DNA of 64,000 bases. It comes from Grammothele lineata (Eukaryota; Basidiomycota; Agaricomycetes; Polyporales; Polyporaceae). The notes under the pieces were generated by a model, which was given only the letters and a program-made list of their open reading frames with translations, ran no database searches and had not been told where the DNA came from. The stretch covers positions 372,001 to 436,000 of the forward strand of contig NDFF03000320.1 in the NCBI GenBank assembly GCA_002150815.3. The letters run 5' to 3'. Positions 22,721-35,924 of the stretch are shown here, piece by piece; position 1 is the stretch's first letter; every line of letters begins with the position of its first letter. The position numbers were made by a program, and so were the translations under genes.

Positions 22721-25700
22721 CTACGCAGCGACTAGGGCAAGTAGCCCGTAGATCTCCCTCCGCACGACGTAGTAGACGTCCGAGATCGACCCTTCCACCT
22801 CCACCCGTCCCCGTGCCGTCTTCCGCACCGCAACAGAGTCCCCAAGGGCGTCGACCCCAGCCCCGCGCTTCGCACCCGCACCACAAATGAGCACACCCTC
22901 GCCGACAAGCTCGGCTTGCACGCCGACCGATGCGAGCCGTGCCTTGAGAGCTGTCAGCTTTAGCTCACCGATCATCGTCGACTGTGGCAGAGTCTGTGTC
23001 GGGCGCGCGCCTAGCATCCGCCCTCGCCCGGGTTGTCGCTGCTCTGAGGACGTCTGTGCGTGGGATGCTGGTTCTAGAACGGGGATTGTAGACCCTGCAA
23101 GGTTCGAGATGCGCCCAGATACATAGCCGACCTCGTTGTCCTCGAACTGGTGGACCGGGAGATGATTGAGCGAACGAAGAAAGCATACAACGAGCGCCAC
23201 CTACCCTCGACATCTTGATGGAGGCGAGGAGCTCATCGCTTAAGGATAGGGAATAGCTATTGGTGTGTTGGCCGATCTGCACTGTCTCGCCTTCGCTCGG
23301 AGCATAGATCTCCTTCGTCATCGTGCGGATGTTGGCGCAGCTCTCGATGAGCTCGTCTGTCGCAGGTTGTGGGGCATGTACCAGGATCTGTGCATAGAGT
23401 CAACAAAGGGTGTAATGTCCAAAGACAACGGCTGGACCATTACCATTTTTCGAGGGTTGACCTGGGGTATAATCGTCTTGACAGCTCGCCCATCGTTCAG
23501 ACCTTCCAAGTCAACGAAGAACAGCCGGCACGCGAGTTGAACTTCCGCCATCGTCATGACAAATTTTGACGGAGGTTCTCGAGGCGCCTTCTGAATCCAA
23601 AGTCAGCATGCGCTAATGTTGGATACGGAGCATTCTCACTTTCGCCTCTTCCTCCTCCTTTCTCCTCCGCGCCTCCTTCACTTCCTCACTCTCCGCGTCC
23701 TCCTCGAGCGCCTTTCCCTTCCGTAACCACATCGCCACATCCACATTCTCGCCGTACTCATCCACCCGACGTTTCTTCTCCACGTACGGGAACATCCTGA
23801 ACCGCTGTGTTTGCCCATCCGCAGCCTTGAAGAAACCGGTCGCCTTTGCGACATGTCCCTTCAGATAAACGTCAAACGATATCCGCGCCACACCCTCGTC
23901 AGGCTCGTTCCCCAGCCCCCATTCCGCTCCATCCGCACCGCCCGTGTCGCGCTTCCGTTTACCACCACGCCCACTCGTTCGCGAGGGCTTCGCATCTTCG
24001 TCGGCGTCCATAAGCTCTGTGCCGAGTGTGCGCTCGACCTCATTCTCCTCGTCCGAATCGGAGTTGTCCGAGTCATCGCTATCAGAGTCGCTCTCCGCCT
24101 CGTCGGCCTCGAGCATACGCTGGGTGCGAGCGAGGGCAGCCTGATGCGCGGCCTCCTTCTCGCGCGCGGCGCGCTCTTTGGCCAAGAATTCCTCAAGCTC
24201 GGCACCTTGCAGAGGCACCTTTGAGTGCATCTAAGGACATTAGAGGCCAGTCAGCATGATTTGCGCTTGCATTGAGAGTACTCATACAGTCAAGATTCAC
24301 CTCGAGACGAAGGACGCCATCCATCATAATGTTGCTACCAATCTTGCCCCGATCCCATTTTGCCTCCTCTCGCTGCGAATCGTTCCATTTGTCGAAAAGC
24401 TGCCTTCCAAGTGTCCCTGGTTCGCCCCGTCCGGTAAGGAGGACCACATTGTCTGGCGTCTCGGCAAATTGTGCGAAGAGCGTACGAGAGGGGCCATAAG
24501 ACAGCGTGGCGGGGACGGCAAGAATTAGCTTCGGGTCTTTAGACGAATATGTTTGGAGGAGGGATTGAGGGCTGAGAAAGAATTCTACATGTCTGGGCCA
24601 AGTTCAGCAAGCGCACAAACCCAGGAGGAACAGTAGGGCTAACCGGAAGCGAAGCGCGAACGCGCCGAGTGCCTCCTCATCGTGGTCCTCGTCTCGTCTT
24701 CTCCTGTCCCTCCTGCCCTCCGTGGTGCCGTTCTCTCCGACGTCCTCCTTACTGATTGTGCCGCCAAACCACTCCATCATACTGCGGACGAACGTCAGCA
24801 TCTCCTGGCCTGTACGAGAGAGCAAGCAGATGGGGAATTTCAGTCGTGAATAATTCCAGTGCTGGTCAAGCAAGACCAGGAGCTCCAGAACTCTCGTGCT
24901 GGAGTCGCAAGGCAGGAGGAGGGAGTTATTGGACGTAAGCGTCGCAGTGACACAGTCTAGACGTTAGAAGGTGAGCGGAGTGTGGAGAATATGGGGCGCG
25001 CAGTGCACCCACCAAGAAGCGCAGCGTCTCGATCTTTCCGTCTGGCTGTGGTCACGTTCGCGCGTTCCGCGTCCGTAATTAGGAGGTCCGGCCTGGCTAA
25101 GCTCTCGAAAACGCCGCCACCGGCAGAGGCTTGTCGGACAAGCACAGTCCCATCCAAATGCCGTTCCCGCATGTGATTCATATCCACTGCGTAAAGGATG
25201 GTACCGGAGGATGGAGAGCGGATCTTCCATATCGTCCCTCCGAGAGAGTGGCCAGCGTTGAAGGGAATGATTGTTAGGCCTTGGCACTTGCCTGCATGGA
25301 ACAACTGAGAAAGAAACTTGTTGCTGCAAGGGATGAAGCGTACCTTGAAGATGGCACGGTTGGGAGTACCTCAGAACGTTGACCGACTCAAACGCTTCTA
25401 TGACTTGCTGCGAGCTGGCAATATACCTCCGCTTTTTGTGTCTAGCTGAGGATGTGGGGGATGCAGGCGGTTGTTCTGGAGAAGGGGAGCCAGAAGCATC
25501 CTCGGCCTGTTCTTGCAGGGATTCCGAGGGTGTATCCTCAACGTCCTGCTCATCTCGGATGCTGTCAACGTCTTCGGATGTCGCAACACGCGCGATGGCC
25601 TGAACAGGCAGCGTGGTGTACGTTGGAGCAGTCAGGCCCCAGTTCGCATGTGCATACGCATATAGGCCCGCATGAGATAGATCTCCATGAGACAGCAAAA

Positions 25701-25984
25701 CAAGGTCCACGGTCGGAGCACACCTAAGGAGCAATCGACACATGAATGAAGTTATGAATGTGGGCAAAGCTAGGCAGGACGTACTTTCTCAAGGCCTCAC
25801 AGTAATCCTCCCATGGTGGCGGCACGCTTTCGCCTGCACCGTCGTCTCTACGTAGTGATTCTGGACACCAGTCTGGAGAACCGCAATCAAGCAGAATGCG
25901 TACGTCGTCGACCTGGAGTAAATATGCCAGTGGGAGTGTACGTGCCGAGCGGGCAGCACCAGACAGCGGAGTGAATGTGATCAT
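22721..25984 (-). CDS. CFT2: Cft2 / CPSF100, cleavage and polyadenylation factor subunit
   Basis: Metallo-beta-lactamase/beta-CASP subunit of the nuclear complex that cleaves pre-mRNA 3' ends; the pseudo-enzyme partner of CPSF73. Nine minus-strand exons: 25984-25785, 25723-25344, 25291-25013, 24956-24644, 24592-24301, 24230-23640, 23590-23444, 23387-23205 and 23146-22721, giving 936 residues. N-terminal FTPLSGAARS and YLLQVDDVRILLDCG, then SHGDLSHAG, which replaces the catalytic HxHxDH of active family members, then HLQGKCQGLTIIPFNAGHS and SLGGTIWKI. The beta-CASP part includes STRVLELLVLLDQHW. An Asp/Ser/Glu-rich acidic stretch (about 24110-24030) is inserted in the middle, as in other fungal Cft2. 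The C-terminal domain ends with DVYYVVRREIYGLLALVAA. The loss of metal ligands is expected for this subunit. Confidence 0.95.
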
Positions 25985-26373
25985 AGCGGCGAAATTGATA
26001 GCTCGTCGGAGAGGAGGCTGTCAACGCAGGCGCATGCTGTGACGTTGTGTGAGTGGTCGCGAAGGCGAAAGACGTAGAGCTCGGTTGTCGTCCTTTTGCA
26101 GTCGAGCTTGAGTCTCCAAGTTCTCGTCCACGACGCGACCGCGCGCTGTGGCCGTTTGTTCACGTGACAACACTCAAGTCGGGAATCCGGGATGATATCG
26201 TTCACAGTACTTCGGATTACCGTCGAAGGCGACGTTGCACTCAACGGTCAAAGGATTGATTCAAGACCCACGGGAGCACAGATTGCTCTCGTCGGTCACC
26301 ACTCGTCGTAGAGTTTAATAACACATTTACTACTATGCATACAAGCAATCCGTACCTCTATTCAACCACGTAT
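25985..26373. promoter_or_regulatory. CFT2 promoter and GlnRS 3' region
   Basis: 389 bases between two leftward genes; no gene or recognisable element seen. Confidence 0.35.
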
Positions 26374-29250
26374 TCAAGCAGCCTTCCCGGAATCCTCCTT
26401 CAAGCTTACTATCCTGTTGAGCACCACAAAATCGCCATTCCGTCGGCCAGCCTCTACTCCCTCTGCTTCATCAAGGCAGGCCAAGTGCGCCTCCTTGTCC
26501 ACCGCAAAGTACGCAACACGCAGGCCCTGGAACCGGATGCACTCCTTCCCTACAAGCTGCTCGCTCGTCGCCTTCGGCGTGTCATCGTGTTCGTGCGTCG
26601 GCGCGCCCAGCACGACTGGCGTTGCCTCTGCCGTAGCGGATGCCTTGAGCGCCGCGTCGGTGCGCGTCTTGCTCTCCTTGCGCGCGTCGAAATACGCCCG
26701 CTTCGCAAGTGACCAGAACCCGACCTCGACCATCGCGCCCTTGACTACTTCGAGGCTGTCTGGATTGATATCCGCAAGAAAATCGGGCGCAGCAGCAGGG
26801 TTTTCGCTCTTGAACAGCTGGTGGAAGATCCGGGTTTCGTCGACGATTACGGGGCTGCCCGACGGCTTGTGTTCGGCAACCCACTGGACGAATGCCTTGG
26901 GTTTCTTGGGAGCGCCCTCGTTCTCTGCGCGGCATACGATCTCCGTAATGGCCCCTGTGCCGGCATCTACTGTGTGGGAGACATGCGTAATAGGCCAAGG
27001 GGCTTGGAAGAGGCCAACGGTCTTGCCGGGCGCGAGACGGAAGTAGTCCTTCGAGTCCTCTAGCCGGAAATCGTCGGCGTCAATGTAGATCGTACGCGTC
27101 AGCGGTACCTTGGAGGTGCCAAGCTCCGGAACCTTGGGATGAAGTGGTTTCTCGAGCCACATAAGGAAGTCCTCCGGGAGGTTCTCGATGGTCACCTTGA
27201 CGGGACGCAATACCATGAGGAGACGGGAAACGGCTCCTTCAAGGTATTGCCTAATGGTCTGCTCCAAACGCGTAGCCTGGATGTTTGATGCAGCTGTCGA
27301 TACACCCAGAGTGCTGACAAACGAAAGGATTGCGCCTGGCGGAACTCCTCGGCGACGGAGAGCGATGAGGGTGTACAGTCGTGGATCATCCCAATCGCGG
27401 ACATAACCATCCTTGACTAGCTTCATGATCTTCCGTTTTGACATAACCGTACCCGTGAGGTTCAGGCGGCCATACTCGGATTGACGGGGTTTGTATACCT
27501 CCAGCGCATCGCACAGCCATTCGTAAGACTCGCGTGATGCAATGAACTCCGTCGTGCACAGTGAATGTCTGTGGCATTCATCACGTTAGTTAACCGTATG
27601 AAGCATATACGATGTTAAAAAAGGAAACTGACGTGATGTTCTCAAAGCTATCACACAAGCAGTGAGTAAAGTCGTAGGTCGGATAAATTTTCCATTTGTC
27701 GTGTGTCCGGTGGTGAGGTGAGTTCAGAACGCGGTACGCGACCAGATCCCACATCATCGTATTTCCGGACTCTAGGTCTTGCTTCATCCGGAGGATGGCC
27801 TGCCCTGGCTGATACGCACCATTCTTCATCTTCTCGAACTCAGCCAGTGATTCCTCAACTGGCCTTGTCCTGTGTATACACGCTTTCCTCGGCCCGCGTT
27901 CCTCGCCACCTCTGTTGGCGAAGATTTCCTCCGCTAGGGAGCGCATGAGCAGACGGGCACTGAGAATGCATAGTAAAACTTACCCGTGCAGTGGCACACG
28001 TACCCCTTGTCCCTCTTGACTAAGTCCACTGCGAGCTCGTAAAGTTTGTCGAAGTAGTCGCTCGAATATGTGATCTTCCACGGCTCGAAGCCCAACCACC
28101 GTACCGACTCCAGGATGCTCTCGAAATAACGACCCTCCTCGGCCTCGGGGTTGGTGTCGTCATATCTCAGGTAGCACTTGCCTCCGTTGTGCGCAGCGTA
28201 TCCGAAGTTCACGAAAATTGCCTTAGAGTGCCCGATGTGCAGAAAACCGTTCGGCTCAGGGGGGAATCGCGTGTGTACAACGCCCTTCGTCGCCTCGAGA
28301 TGCTGCTCGCGCAAGTGCGGGTGGATCTGCGGGTTTCCGCCGACTTTGTGGAGGTGTCCTAGGAAGCCTTCAGAAAATACAGATCGCGAGGTTGATGCTT
28401 CTGGTGTTGGCTCCGCCGAGGCGGCATCTTTCTTTGTGGGAGCGGCCGCCTTCTTTGGTTCCTGGAGGGGGTAGGATGTGAGACATGCGATGATGTTCGG
28501 GATGAAAGCAATCTGACCTTGCCTTTCGGCTTCATGGCCCCCTTCGCGCCGAAATTTTCAAGGAATACGTCCTCGACCGCCTTCTTGAGCTCTAGCGCGT
28601 TCGCCCAACGAAGGTCAGAGCTCTTCAATCCACCGATTGCTGCGCCCAAATTGTTCCATCCAGTGAAGGCCGCAGAAGAGACATACTCCTTGACCCGCAC
28701 TAGGAGTTCCTCCGTACTGATGCTGAACCCTACCTCACACCATGCTTCAGCCACGACAGAGCGGTGGACATGACGAACACACATACCAACACCACAACTC
28801 TTATCGAAGTCAGCAGCGTCCACAGGGGCCGGGTGAGCTTCGAGATACTTAACCGCCTCTGCACGCATCTATCAGCATTCCAATGTGTGGCCTATGGACC
28901 TGAGCGAGGGCATGCGCCCGCTACAATTAGAAGAAGCATATGAACTCACCAGCGACCTGATCTGTGCTTTTCAACCTTCCGTCCAGCACCGCGCCCACTG
29001 CATAGTTGCGCTCCGCATCTTCAATCTTCCCCGCGCTCTGCACGGCAAGCGCGGCGAGTAGCACCGCCTGTTTCTCCTCGAGGGGCGGCGCACAGTTCGT
29101 GAGGTCGCGTTCTTCGATGATCGCGCGGAGGTTGGCGGCGCTCTTTGCGCTCTTCGCCGCCTCGGCGGCCTTGGACTGGGTGAGACCAATCTTCTTGAAG
29201 AGCTCGACGAGTTCCGCCGTCTCCGTAGCGTCCGATGCCTTGGGCGCCAT
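26374..29250 (-). CDS. GLN4: glutaminyl-tRNA synthetase
   Basis: Class I aminoacyl-tRNA synthetase charging tRNA-Gln in the cytosol. Minus-strand exons: 29250-28950, 28858-28787, 28729-28518, 28461-27984, 27933-27633 and 27568-26374, giving 852 residues. The N-terminal appended domain (about residues 1-190) is the GlnRS non-specific RNA-binding region, followed by a Lys/Ala/Pro-rich linker. The class I signature is [15 protein letters not shown]; the second signature [10 protein letters not shown] stands for KMSKS. GlnRS-type blocks [47 protein letters not shown] and [20 protein letters not shown] separate it from GluRS. The C-terminal beta-barrel anticodon-binding domain carries a Lys/Thr/Ala-rich insertion of about 50 residues (near 26700-26560). 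Confidence 0.96.
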
Positions 29251-29845
29251 TCAAGGGGGTGTTCGCGTTTCCTCAAGCGTATGTGTCGTGGAAGAGACGG
29301 GAGACGGGAGCAAGGATACGCTGGTCGCGTGCGGAAAGCGATCGAAGTCTGAGCTGACTCCGAGAGGTGGAATTGACTTGTATCGTATTGTATCGATCAA
29401 AACGCTGAATCTAGCTTCAGATCTCCATATCTCGTGGCCGATCTGTTGGCGCTCCCTGAATCACCATTCCGCTGTTTCACCGGCGCTAGCTCTCTATTTA
29501 CATACCGACTGGTGAGAAGTCAATATTTCCACTACTGTGTGTCATCAGCCGTAAGGTGTCTGTAACACTCATTTTTGGTGATGCGAGCTCATCATGGACA
29601 GTCGGTAACATGAATAGACTCGATGTCAAATCGGCAAGGGAAAGACGAGCAGTATTAGTATTGTGGCAGAATTCATAACGAGTCGATTCCAACGCTAGCG
29701 TACATGGGAATAATACACATTCAAGCATAACTAAGATGCTCACTGGCAAAATTCGGAGCTTCCGCTGGTTCATGAACAGCACTCATACATCAACACTTGA
29801 TCCAAAACTTCATTTCTTGCCATAGGCCGCGCATGTCGTATTGAA
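29251..29845. promoter_or_regulatory. GlnRS promoter and P450-2 3' region
   Basis: 595 bases, no supported gene. AT-richer than its surroundings in the 29500-29800 part. Confidence 0.35.
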
Positions 29846-32647
29846 TCACACGACGGTGTTGTCGACCTCGTACATATTCACCCACATGCCACCCTGCATG
29901 CAATCCACCACTTAGTACCATCGAAGCAACTGTCAATCAGACAAGAACCCCGCACCTCGGCGTACATCGTAAGATGTGACTTCGGGCGCACTTGCTCCAG
30001 GCCCTTGCGGCCCATGCATTCTTTCCACTCAGGCGGCGGGCGTGCATCAGCAGGCTGTGCGGTGAGGTCCAGGGACATCCCTGAGAATTTCTGAAGAAGT
30101 CGGATCATGAAGAAGGACATTTCGTTGTACGCGAACTGGAGAGAACGCGATAAGTATGATGCTCAATCGCAACTTCAATCTAGAGGTTTTAGGAAAGACT
30201 GACTTGTTGTCCCAGACAGATGCGCGGACCGGCGTTGAACGGAATGAAGATAAACGGGTTGGGAATGAGATATTTCTGAAGCCGCTCGTCAATGAACCTA
30301 TCAGGATCAAATTCCTCAGCTGTTGACCGGAGGATGATCAGGTCGCTGCACTAGTATGACTAAGTATACTGATCACGGTACCTGTGGGCCCCCAGTACTC
30401 GGGATCCCGATGCATGTTGAAGATGGAATACGCGATCCTATTGGTTTAGACAAGATGTATTAGCAACACTCTAAGCCAACGCCGCGACTGAGAGAGTGCC
30501 CACCCAGCCTTCGCAGGGATGAAGAATGGCTTTCCTTGAGGATCCCAGTTGGGCAAAGTAGCGTCCTTGACAGCAAATCTGGAGGGGCCCCCGAAGAGAT
30601 AAGCCTGACATGCAAACGATCACACGCAGAGATCATGCTTACCTGATATCAAAAGGGCTGATTGTATATCGGTCGTAAGAGTCCCGAGGCACACATGTCA
30701 CGTCAATAACTCGACACTCACACAGGCGGGTACAGTCGCAACGTCTCTATAAACCGTACAGGTAGTTCAATGAGATGACAGTAATTCTTCACTCTTCAAA
30801 ACGAACCATTCAAGAACGCCCGAAGATATTTCATCTTGCGGATATCATCATACGTCGGAGGACGGGAGAACCCGATGTTGTCAGCGATCTCCGCCCTAAG
30901 TCGTTTGATCGCATGAGGGTGTTGGCAGAGAAGGTAAATACCGAAAGTGAGAGCCGTGGCCGTCTGTCAGACAATCACGGAGGTCAGCTGCCAGGATAAG
31001 GTGGCGGCGGTCCTACGGTAGTTACCGTGTCCCTTCCCGCCAACAAAATGTTCAGAGTCTCGTCGTGCAGGATCCGGCGGTCTAGAAGATACGTAAAAGT
31101 GGAGCATGGTAAGCCCGGAACGGATGACTGCGGTGGTTAAGAATGGTGACGTGCCTGATGTCTGCTTCACGAGGTGGTCCAATAGTGTCTCGTCGTCCTG
31201 GCTCTCTTTATCGTCAAGATCAATACCGGCCTTCGCACGCTCTTCTTTCTTCCGAAGAGCTTCTTGCAGGATGGGTTCGATGAAAGCGTTCACAACCTCC
31301 ATATGTTCATCCGTCGCATCCTTGAGAATCTCTGTCATCGGCCACATCCACCCAACGCGAGGGCGTTCCGACACCACTCGCTGAGCACCAGCGAATGCGC
31401 GCGGGAAGCATTCTTTGATAGTCTGGCCTTCGGCGGTCTCGGTGCCAAACGGGGACATCCCGGGGGGGAAGGGAAGTGTTGAATGCAGGCTGTGTACGCA
31501 TGAGCCGAAGAGGAACTCTGTGGCAGAGTCGAGCGTGAATCGTGCGATGAGCTCCTAGTAATGTACAGTGCCTCTCAGTAAGGGAACAAAACGGTCTGAT
31601 CAGCGTCACAACTTACTTGGAAGTCGAATGATATGCCAGACTGCGCACGCTCCTTAATCTTGGTGAGTGCAATGTCTAGCACGAGATGCGGATTGGGGTC
31701 AGGATGGTGGAATCCTGGTATGCCTGGAATGAGACACACCTGCATGACGTTCGAATAGCTCAAAGTGGCTGATCTTTTCTTTGGTGAAGAATGGGCGAGT
31801 CATGGACCGATGGAATCTAAGGAGCGCGTAAGGCACTGTGGGAGACTCTGCCGTGCTACACGTACTTCCAGAGATCTCCTGCATAATGCATCGTCAGAGC
31901 TTGCAGAAATGACGATGGCAGAGCATAGGAACCCACCGTCGGAATTGAAGACGCCTGTACCGAATAGAGCATCCATGTACTCATGGAATAGCTCTCCTGC
32001 CGGATTAAAAATACAATTTAGCACAAGCTTGGCGCACGCCTCCTCCCCTGACCTTTCTCGTAGTTTGGGAAGTCCGTTGCGAGAACTGTCTGAAAATAAT
32101 GTTCAATAACTTGAGCGGGTTGTGACAATGCTAGCTCATGAGAGGCACCCAGACCTTCACGATGTTAGGGTCTTTCGTAACGAGACCCATGTCCCAAAAG
32201 ACGTTGTACTGGAAGAGACGCGTGTCGAGCTGACCGAAGCCATAGTCAAACATATCCGCTGGATCGGGGAAGTTACAAATGAGCATATGGCCGGCGCTTG
32301 AAATAATAATGGCGGGTCCGCTCACAGGGGTATCCGGTGAGGAAAGCATCGAGGATACCACGCAGGATGTCAAAGTTACCTGGCTCTCTTCCTTCAAGGG
32401 CAGGAGGAAGAACAGCGCCCATGCGAGCGGCGCGACGCCGGTACGAACGGTACTTGGACCACACGCGGACGGTGAGAGCTAGAGGACCGCTCAAAACCAC
32501 CGCGGCGATCCATAACCACGACGGAAGCGCGATGTCCCTGGAGTTAGCGATGCGGTACGCGAGGTACACAACCGAGGGAGGAGTAGCCAAGATGAGCAGG
32601 AGACGGAAGATGAAGGGCACGCCCGGTGGGAGCGATTTGAACTTCAT
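29846..32647 (-). CDS. cytochrome P450, CYP63-like (P450-2)
   Basis: Paralog of P450-1, same orientation, 10 kb away. The N-terminal membrane segments [19 protein letters not shown] and [18 protein letters not shown] are encoded by exon 1 (32647-32326). Motifs: I-helix [21 protein letters not shown], and haem loop [10 protein letters not shown] with its Cys near 30215. The C-terminal exon is 29893-29846 and ends [15 protein letters not shown]. Conserved segments such as [25 protein letters not shown], split across separate exons, show the same exon plan as P450-1. The intron after DFQ (31616-31555) has a normal GT donor, while P450-1 has GC there. An insertion with [18 protein letters not shown] lies before the I-helix. 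Substrate unknown; membrane lipid or xenobiotic oxidation is inferred from CYP63. Confidence 0.9.
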
Positions 32648-33860
32648 CGTGGCAAGAGAGCAAAGTCCTCGATGCGGGGGCTCGAACGACGGACCATTAC
32701 CCCCGAGTGAAAGAGGAGTCTAGATACGTTGAGCGACGACGCATATGATTCTCTGGCGCGTGGGGTAGCCGACAAGTGACTAGTGAATTGCCCCGGCGAC
32801 TCGGAGACGGTCCAGAAGAACAGAGGGGAGACCTGATCGGACGAGCCACACAGGCGCCCCTCCACGCCGTCGCCCCCAATCAGCTTCGCCGCCACCGACA
32901 GCCACTGCCAGCCTCGTGAGCGACGTCCTTCCCCACGTCAAACGTCTTTTGCACTCCAATGCCCGATCCATGCGGCCCACACGATCTTCAACGTCTGCGC
33001 GGTGAGATTAATAACGCACGTATAATATCTACTATAGTTTATCCACAGTGCCCAGAATGTCTTGCACGGCGAAGCTAGTCAATCGGGTTTTTCGGCGGAG
33101 CGTGATTCAGGCAATTGTGTTATCTGGTCATGCCTGCTTTGACGGGAAGCAGCCTACAGTGCGTCCGATGCTACCCCGAGAGGCCATGTGTTCAGCAGTT
33201 CTCTGAGCAGAACTTAGTACGTGCATACCCGAACACGCAGTCGGAGGCCGGCAGCCAGCGAACGAAGACGAGATGATGTCACATACTGGCATAAACTACG
33301 GCTGCTCGGGCGCCGACAATCGGGAGCTTATGTCTTCATGGACCCGGCCACATCTCGAGCCAGGGCTACTGGTGTATTTTGATCATACTGGGAAGTCACC
33401 TGTCTTGCGATCCTGACAGCCTGGAAACGTAAGAAGACGGGGGAGTGTGATCCTTGAAAGCTCGATGGAAGAACTGAGAGCAAAAGCACCCGGAGAGAAC
33501 TGGGACAACGTCAGCATCCCCCCCGAGGCCGGAAGTTATGAGGAGCAAGTGTTCCTCGCCCCATGCACGAAGGACAGCACTCAATACAAGAGGGAGTGTA
33601 CCAACCGAGTCGTGTTTCCGACATGGTGCCCAGGTGGAGTTTTGCATACCCGTCTACATACTACAAGGTAAATATCCGTTCAGGGTATCATGATCTACAT
33701 GTCGGTTCGAAAATAAGTCCATTCAAGTCCATCCCTTGTGGTAGCATACCTGTCGTACTGTGATGCCAACCCTACAATGTATGGTGCCGTAGTGAGACCA
33801 GCGTGAGACCAGCATTCAATTACCACACAACCCTGGAAAGACGACACCTGACGACACCTA
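32648..33860. promoter_or_regulatory. intergenic region upstream of P450-2
   Basis: 1.2 kb without a supported gene. It holds small direct repeats: GTGAGACCAGC twice in tandem at about 33792-33813 and a GACGACACCT-type unit twice at about 33841-33860. A short open frame at 33447-33671 has no recognisable features. Confidence 0.4.
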
Positions 33861-35924
33861 TCATGCGAGGACAAGTAAAGCGCACGCTAGGGTCGCACCG
33901 AAGGCACCAAAGGCCGCCATGAAACTCGTATGCACCCCTCCAGCGCCGTTGTGGTTGTCTGTAGTCCCAGTGTTCCCGGTGTTATTGCCTGTGGCGACCG
34001 TCTTGTTCGGCCCGGCGCTGTTATCCCCAGCGATGGTGGCTTCGCTCGGCGCGCCCCCAACGAACACAACCGCGAGTCCCGGCCCCGGAACCTGGACAGT
34101 GCATCCGTTCGCGCAGGACACGTTCTTATCCGGCACGCTCGCAGTGAACGTCGCCTGGACCGGGTTCGCGTCTCCGACCCCGGCGTACGTCTGGCCCCCG
34201 TACGCGATTTCCGTCTTCTCGTTCACGGAGCCCGCCGTGAGGAACCGCACCGTCGCGTCGCCAGTGTTCGTCCCGGCGAAGAACGCGCCGTCAAGCGCAA
34301 AGTCGGCCGTCGCGCCAGATACGTTCGCGTAGTTGAAGAGCACAAGCGTGTGCACCGAGTTCGCCTGACCGTCGTAGATGGCATAGCCTGCGGAGGTCGC
34401 GCTACCGTCTGCCATCGAGTTATTGATGTTCAGGTCGACGACACGGCTCCCGTTCGCGGATCCGAGAGCTTCTGTGACGGCGAGCATGGCGTAGTAGGGC
34501 GTGTTCGTCGTCCACGCGCCCGCACCGCCAGCGAAAGTAAGGGGAGGGTCGAACGGGTTGTATGTGATGCCAGGCTCGCGCGTGTGCAGGTATGCGCCAG
34601 CGTACCCCACTGCGGCCATCTGGAGCGCGTAATCGGCTGTCCAGAGACCAACACCGAAGGTGTTGGAGATGCCGTCGGTACCGCCGCACGAGATGGAGTT
34701 GAACTCATCCATGAGCACCGGCTTCCCGGCTTGAGCGGCAAGGTCGAGCCCGTGCCGTTGCCACGTCGCAAGGCCTACGGTGTTCGAATGGACGATGTAA
34801 TGCTCGACGCCGAAGGAGGGGTGGCCGGTGCAGGTATCCTGGGGATAGTGCTGCAGAGTAATGTACTTCAGCTGCGTCGAGTATTTGTCGAGCCAACCCG
34901 ACTGCAGAACGGAAGCAAGATCCTAAAGTGGCTGTCGTCATCCCTCTGTTTCGATTGATTACATTGTGCGTACATACCCAAAAGCAGCATATGGTAGGTC
35001 CCGCGATGTTCTTCAGTGAAAGTACATTTCCATCGTCCGGCGTGTTCTGCAGGTTGTTGAGGACGACCGAGTAATCCTGCACAAATCATACAGTTAGTTG
35101 CCGCATTGTGTGACAGCGCTCAGCCTTATCGCTTACATCGATGTAGTTATCTGTAGTGTAATTAGCCTGATTAGGGCGTTGCCCATGTTTACTGTAGAGG
35201 TCGGGCTCCTACATAGGAAACACCTTGTCATTAGCGTCGCGAACAGATATCGATACGGGTCGATATAGGACATACGTTTCCCAATAAATACGCATCAAGG
35301 TCGTCACCAAGTGCTTTGGCAGCGGCGCCGGCCAACAGTGGGATGTTGGTGTTGTTCGGCTGGCGCAAGCTCAGTCCTACAAGCAACTCGGTCAGCCTCG
35401 TCCCCCCCTGTCCGCCATGACCATCCCCTTTGGCCGCCGCACCCACAGTGAGATTACTTACCGACGAGGTACTGCACGCCTCCGACGGCGCTGCTCGCGG
35501 CCTTCATCACGTCGAACAGCTGCGGCCCAAAGTCGACCGGCTGGTCGTTCACATTGGCGTTTGGGTCCGTGAGCTCCAGGATCTGGTTCTGGTCCGGCAC
35601 GAACGTCGAGCTGTCCATCGAGTTGCCCCCGAGGCGCAGGCGCACGGACCGGTCGCCCGAGCCCCGTGCGCGGAGCGCGGACAGGTAGCGCACGACGGGC
35701 TGCGGGAGCTGCGAGGAGTCGTTGCCGAGGTAGTAGTTGACGAAGGAGAGCTCGACGGAGAGCCCGAGGAAGTCGGAGAAGACGACATTGGCAGAGGAGG
35801 ATGGAGAGCTGGCGGGTGGAGAGACAGTGACCGCCGCCAAGGAACTTTGGGCGGCCAGGAGGAGGGAGAGGGCGGTAAGGGTAGTCGCCACAGCGTTGCG
35901 GGGATTGGCGGAGGAGGGTGGCAT
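33861..35924 (-). CDS. glycoside hydrolase family 79 (beta-glucuronidase type), secreted, possible GPI anchor
   Basis: Retaining beta-glycosidase expected to remove glucuronic acid from arabinogalactan or related glycans outside the cell. Minus-strand exons: 35924-35462, 35376-35276, 35208-35137, 35076-34978 and 34922-33861, giving 598 residues. It has a signal peptide (TLTALSLLLAAQSSLAAV). The substrate-site block RLRLGGNSMDSS is visible, the acid/base Glu is in GN-EPDLY (split by the intron at 35275-35209), and the nucleophile Glu is in VLMDEFNS. A beta-sandwich C-terminal domain follows. The last 20 residues (FMAAFGAFGATLACALLVLA) are hydrophobic after a Gly/Asn/Thr-rich linker, which looks like a GPI-attachment signal. 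The ATG at 35924 was chosen because it directly precedes the signal peptide; in-frame upstream sequence lacks one. Confidence 0.9.

Noticed and set aside
24030..24120. possible simple-sequence contamination (acidic run) in CFT2
   Set aside because: Asp/Ser/Glu-rich inserts are usual in fungal Cft2 and the frame is intact on both sides.
33447..33671. 74-codon plus-strand frame in the P450-2 upstream spacer
   Set aside because: No motif, no neighbouring exon in frame and no leader features; too weak to call a gene.
33930..34958. 342-codon open frame on the plus strand
   Set aside because: Antisense to the GH79 catalytic exon; Arg/Val-rich composition is the mirror of a GC-rich coding exon, with no family motif.
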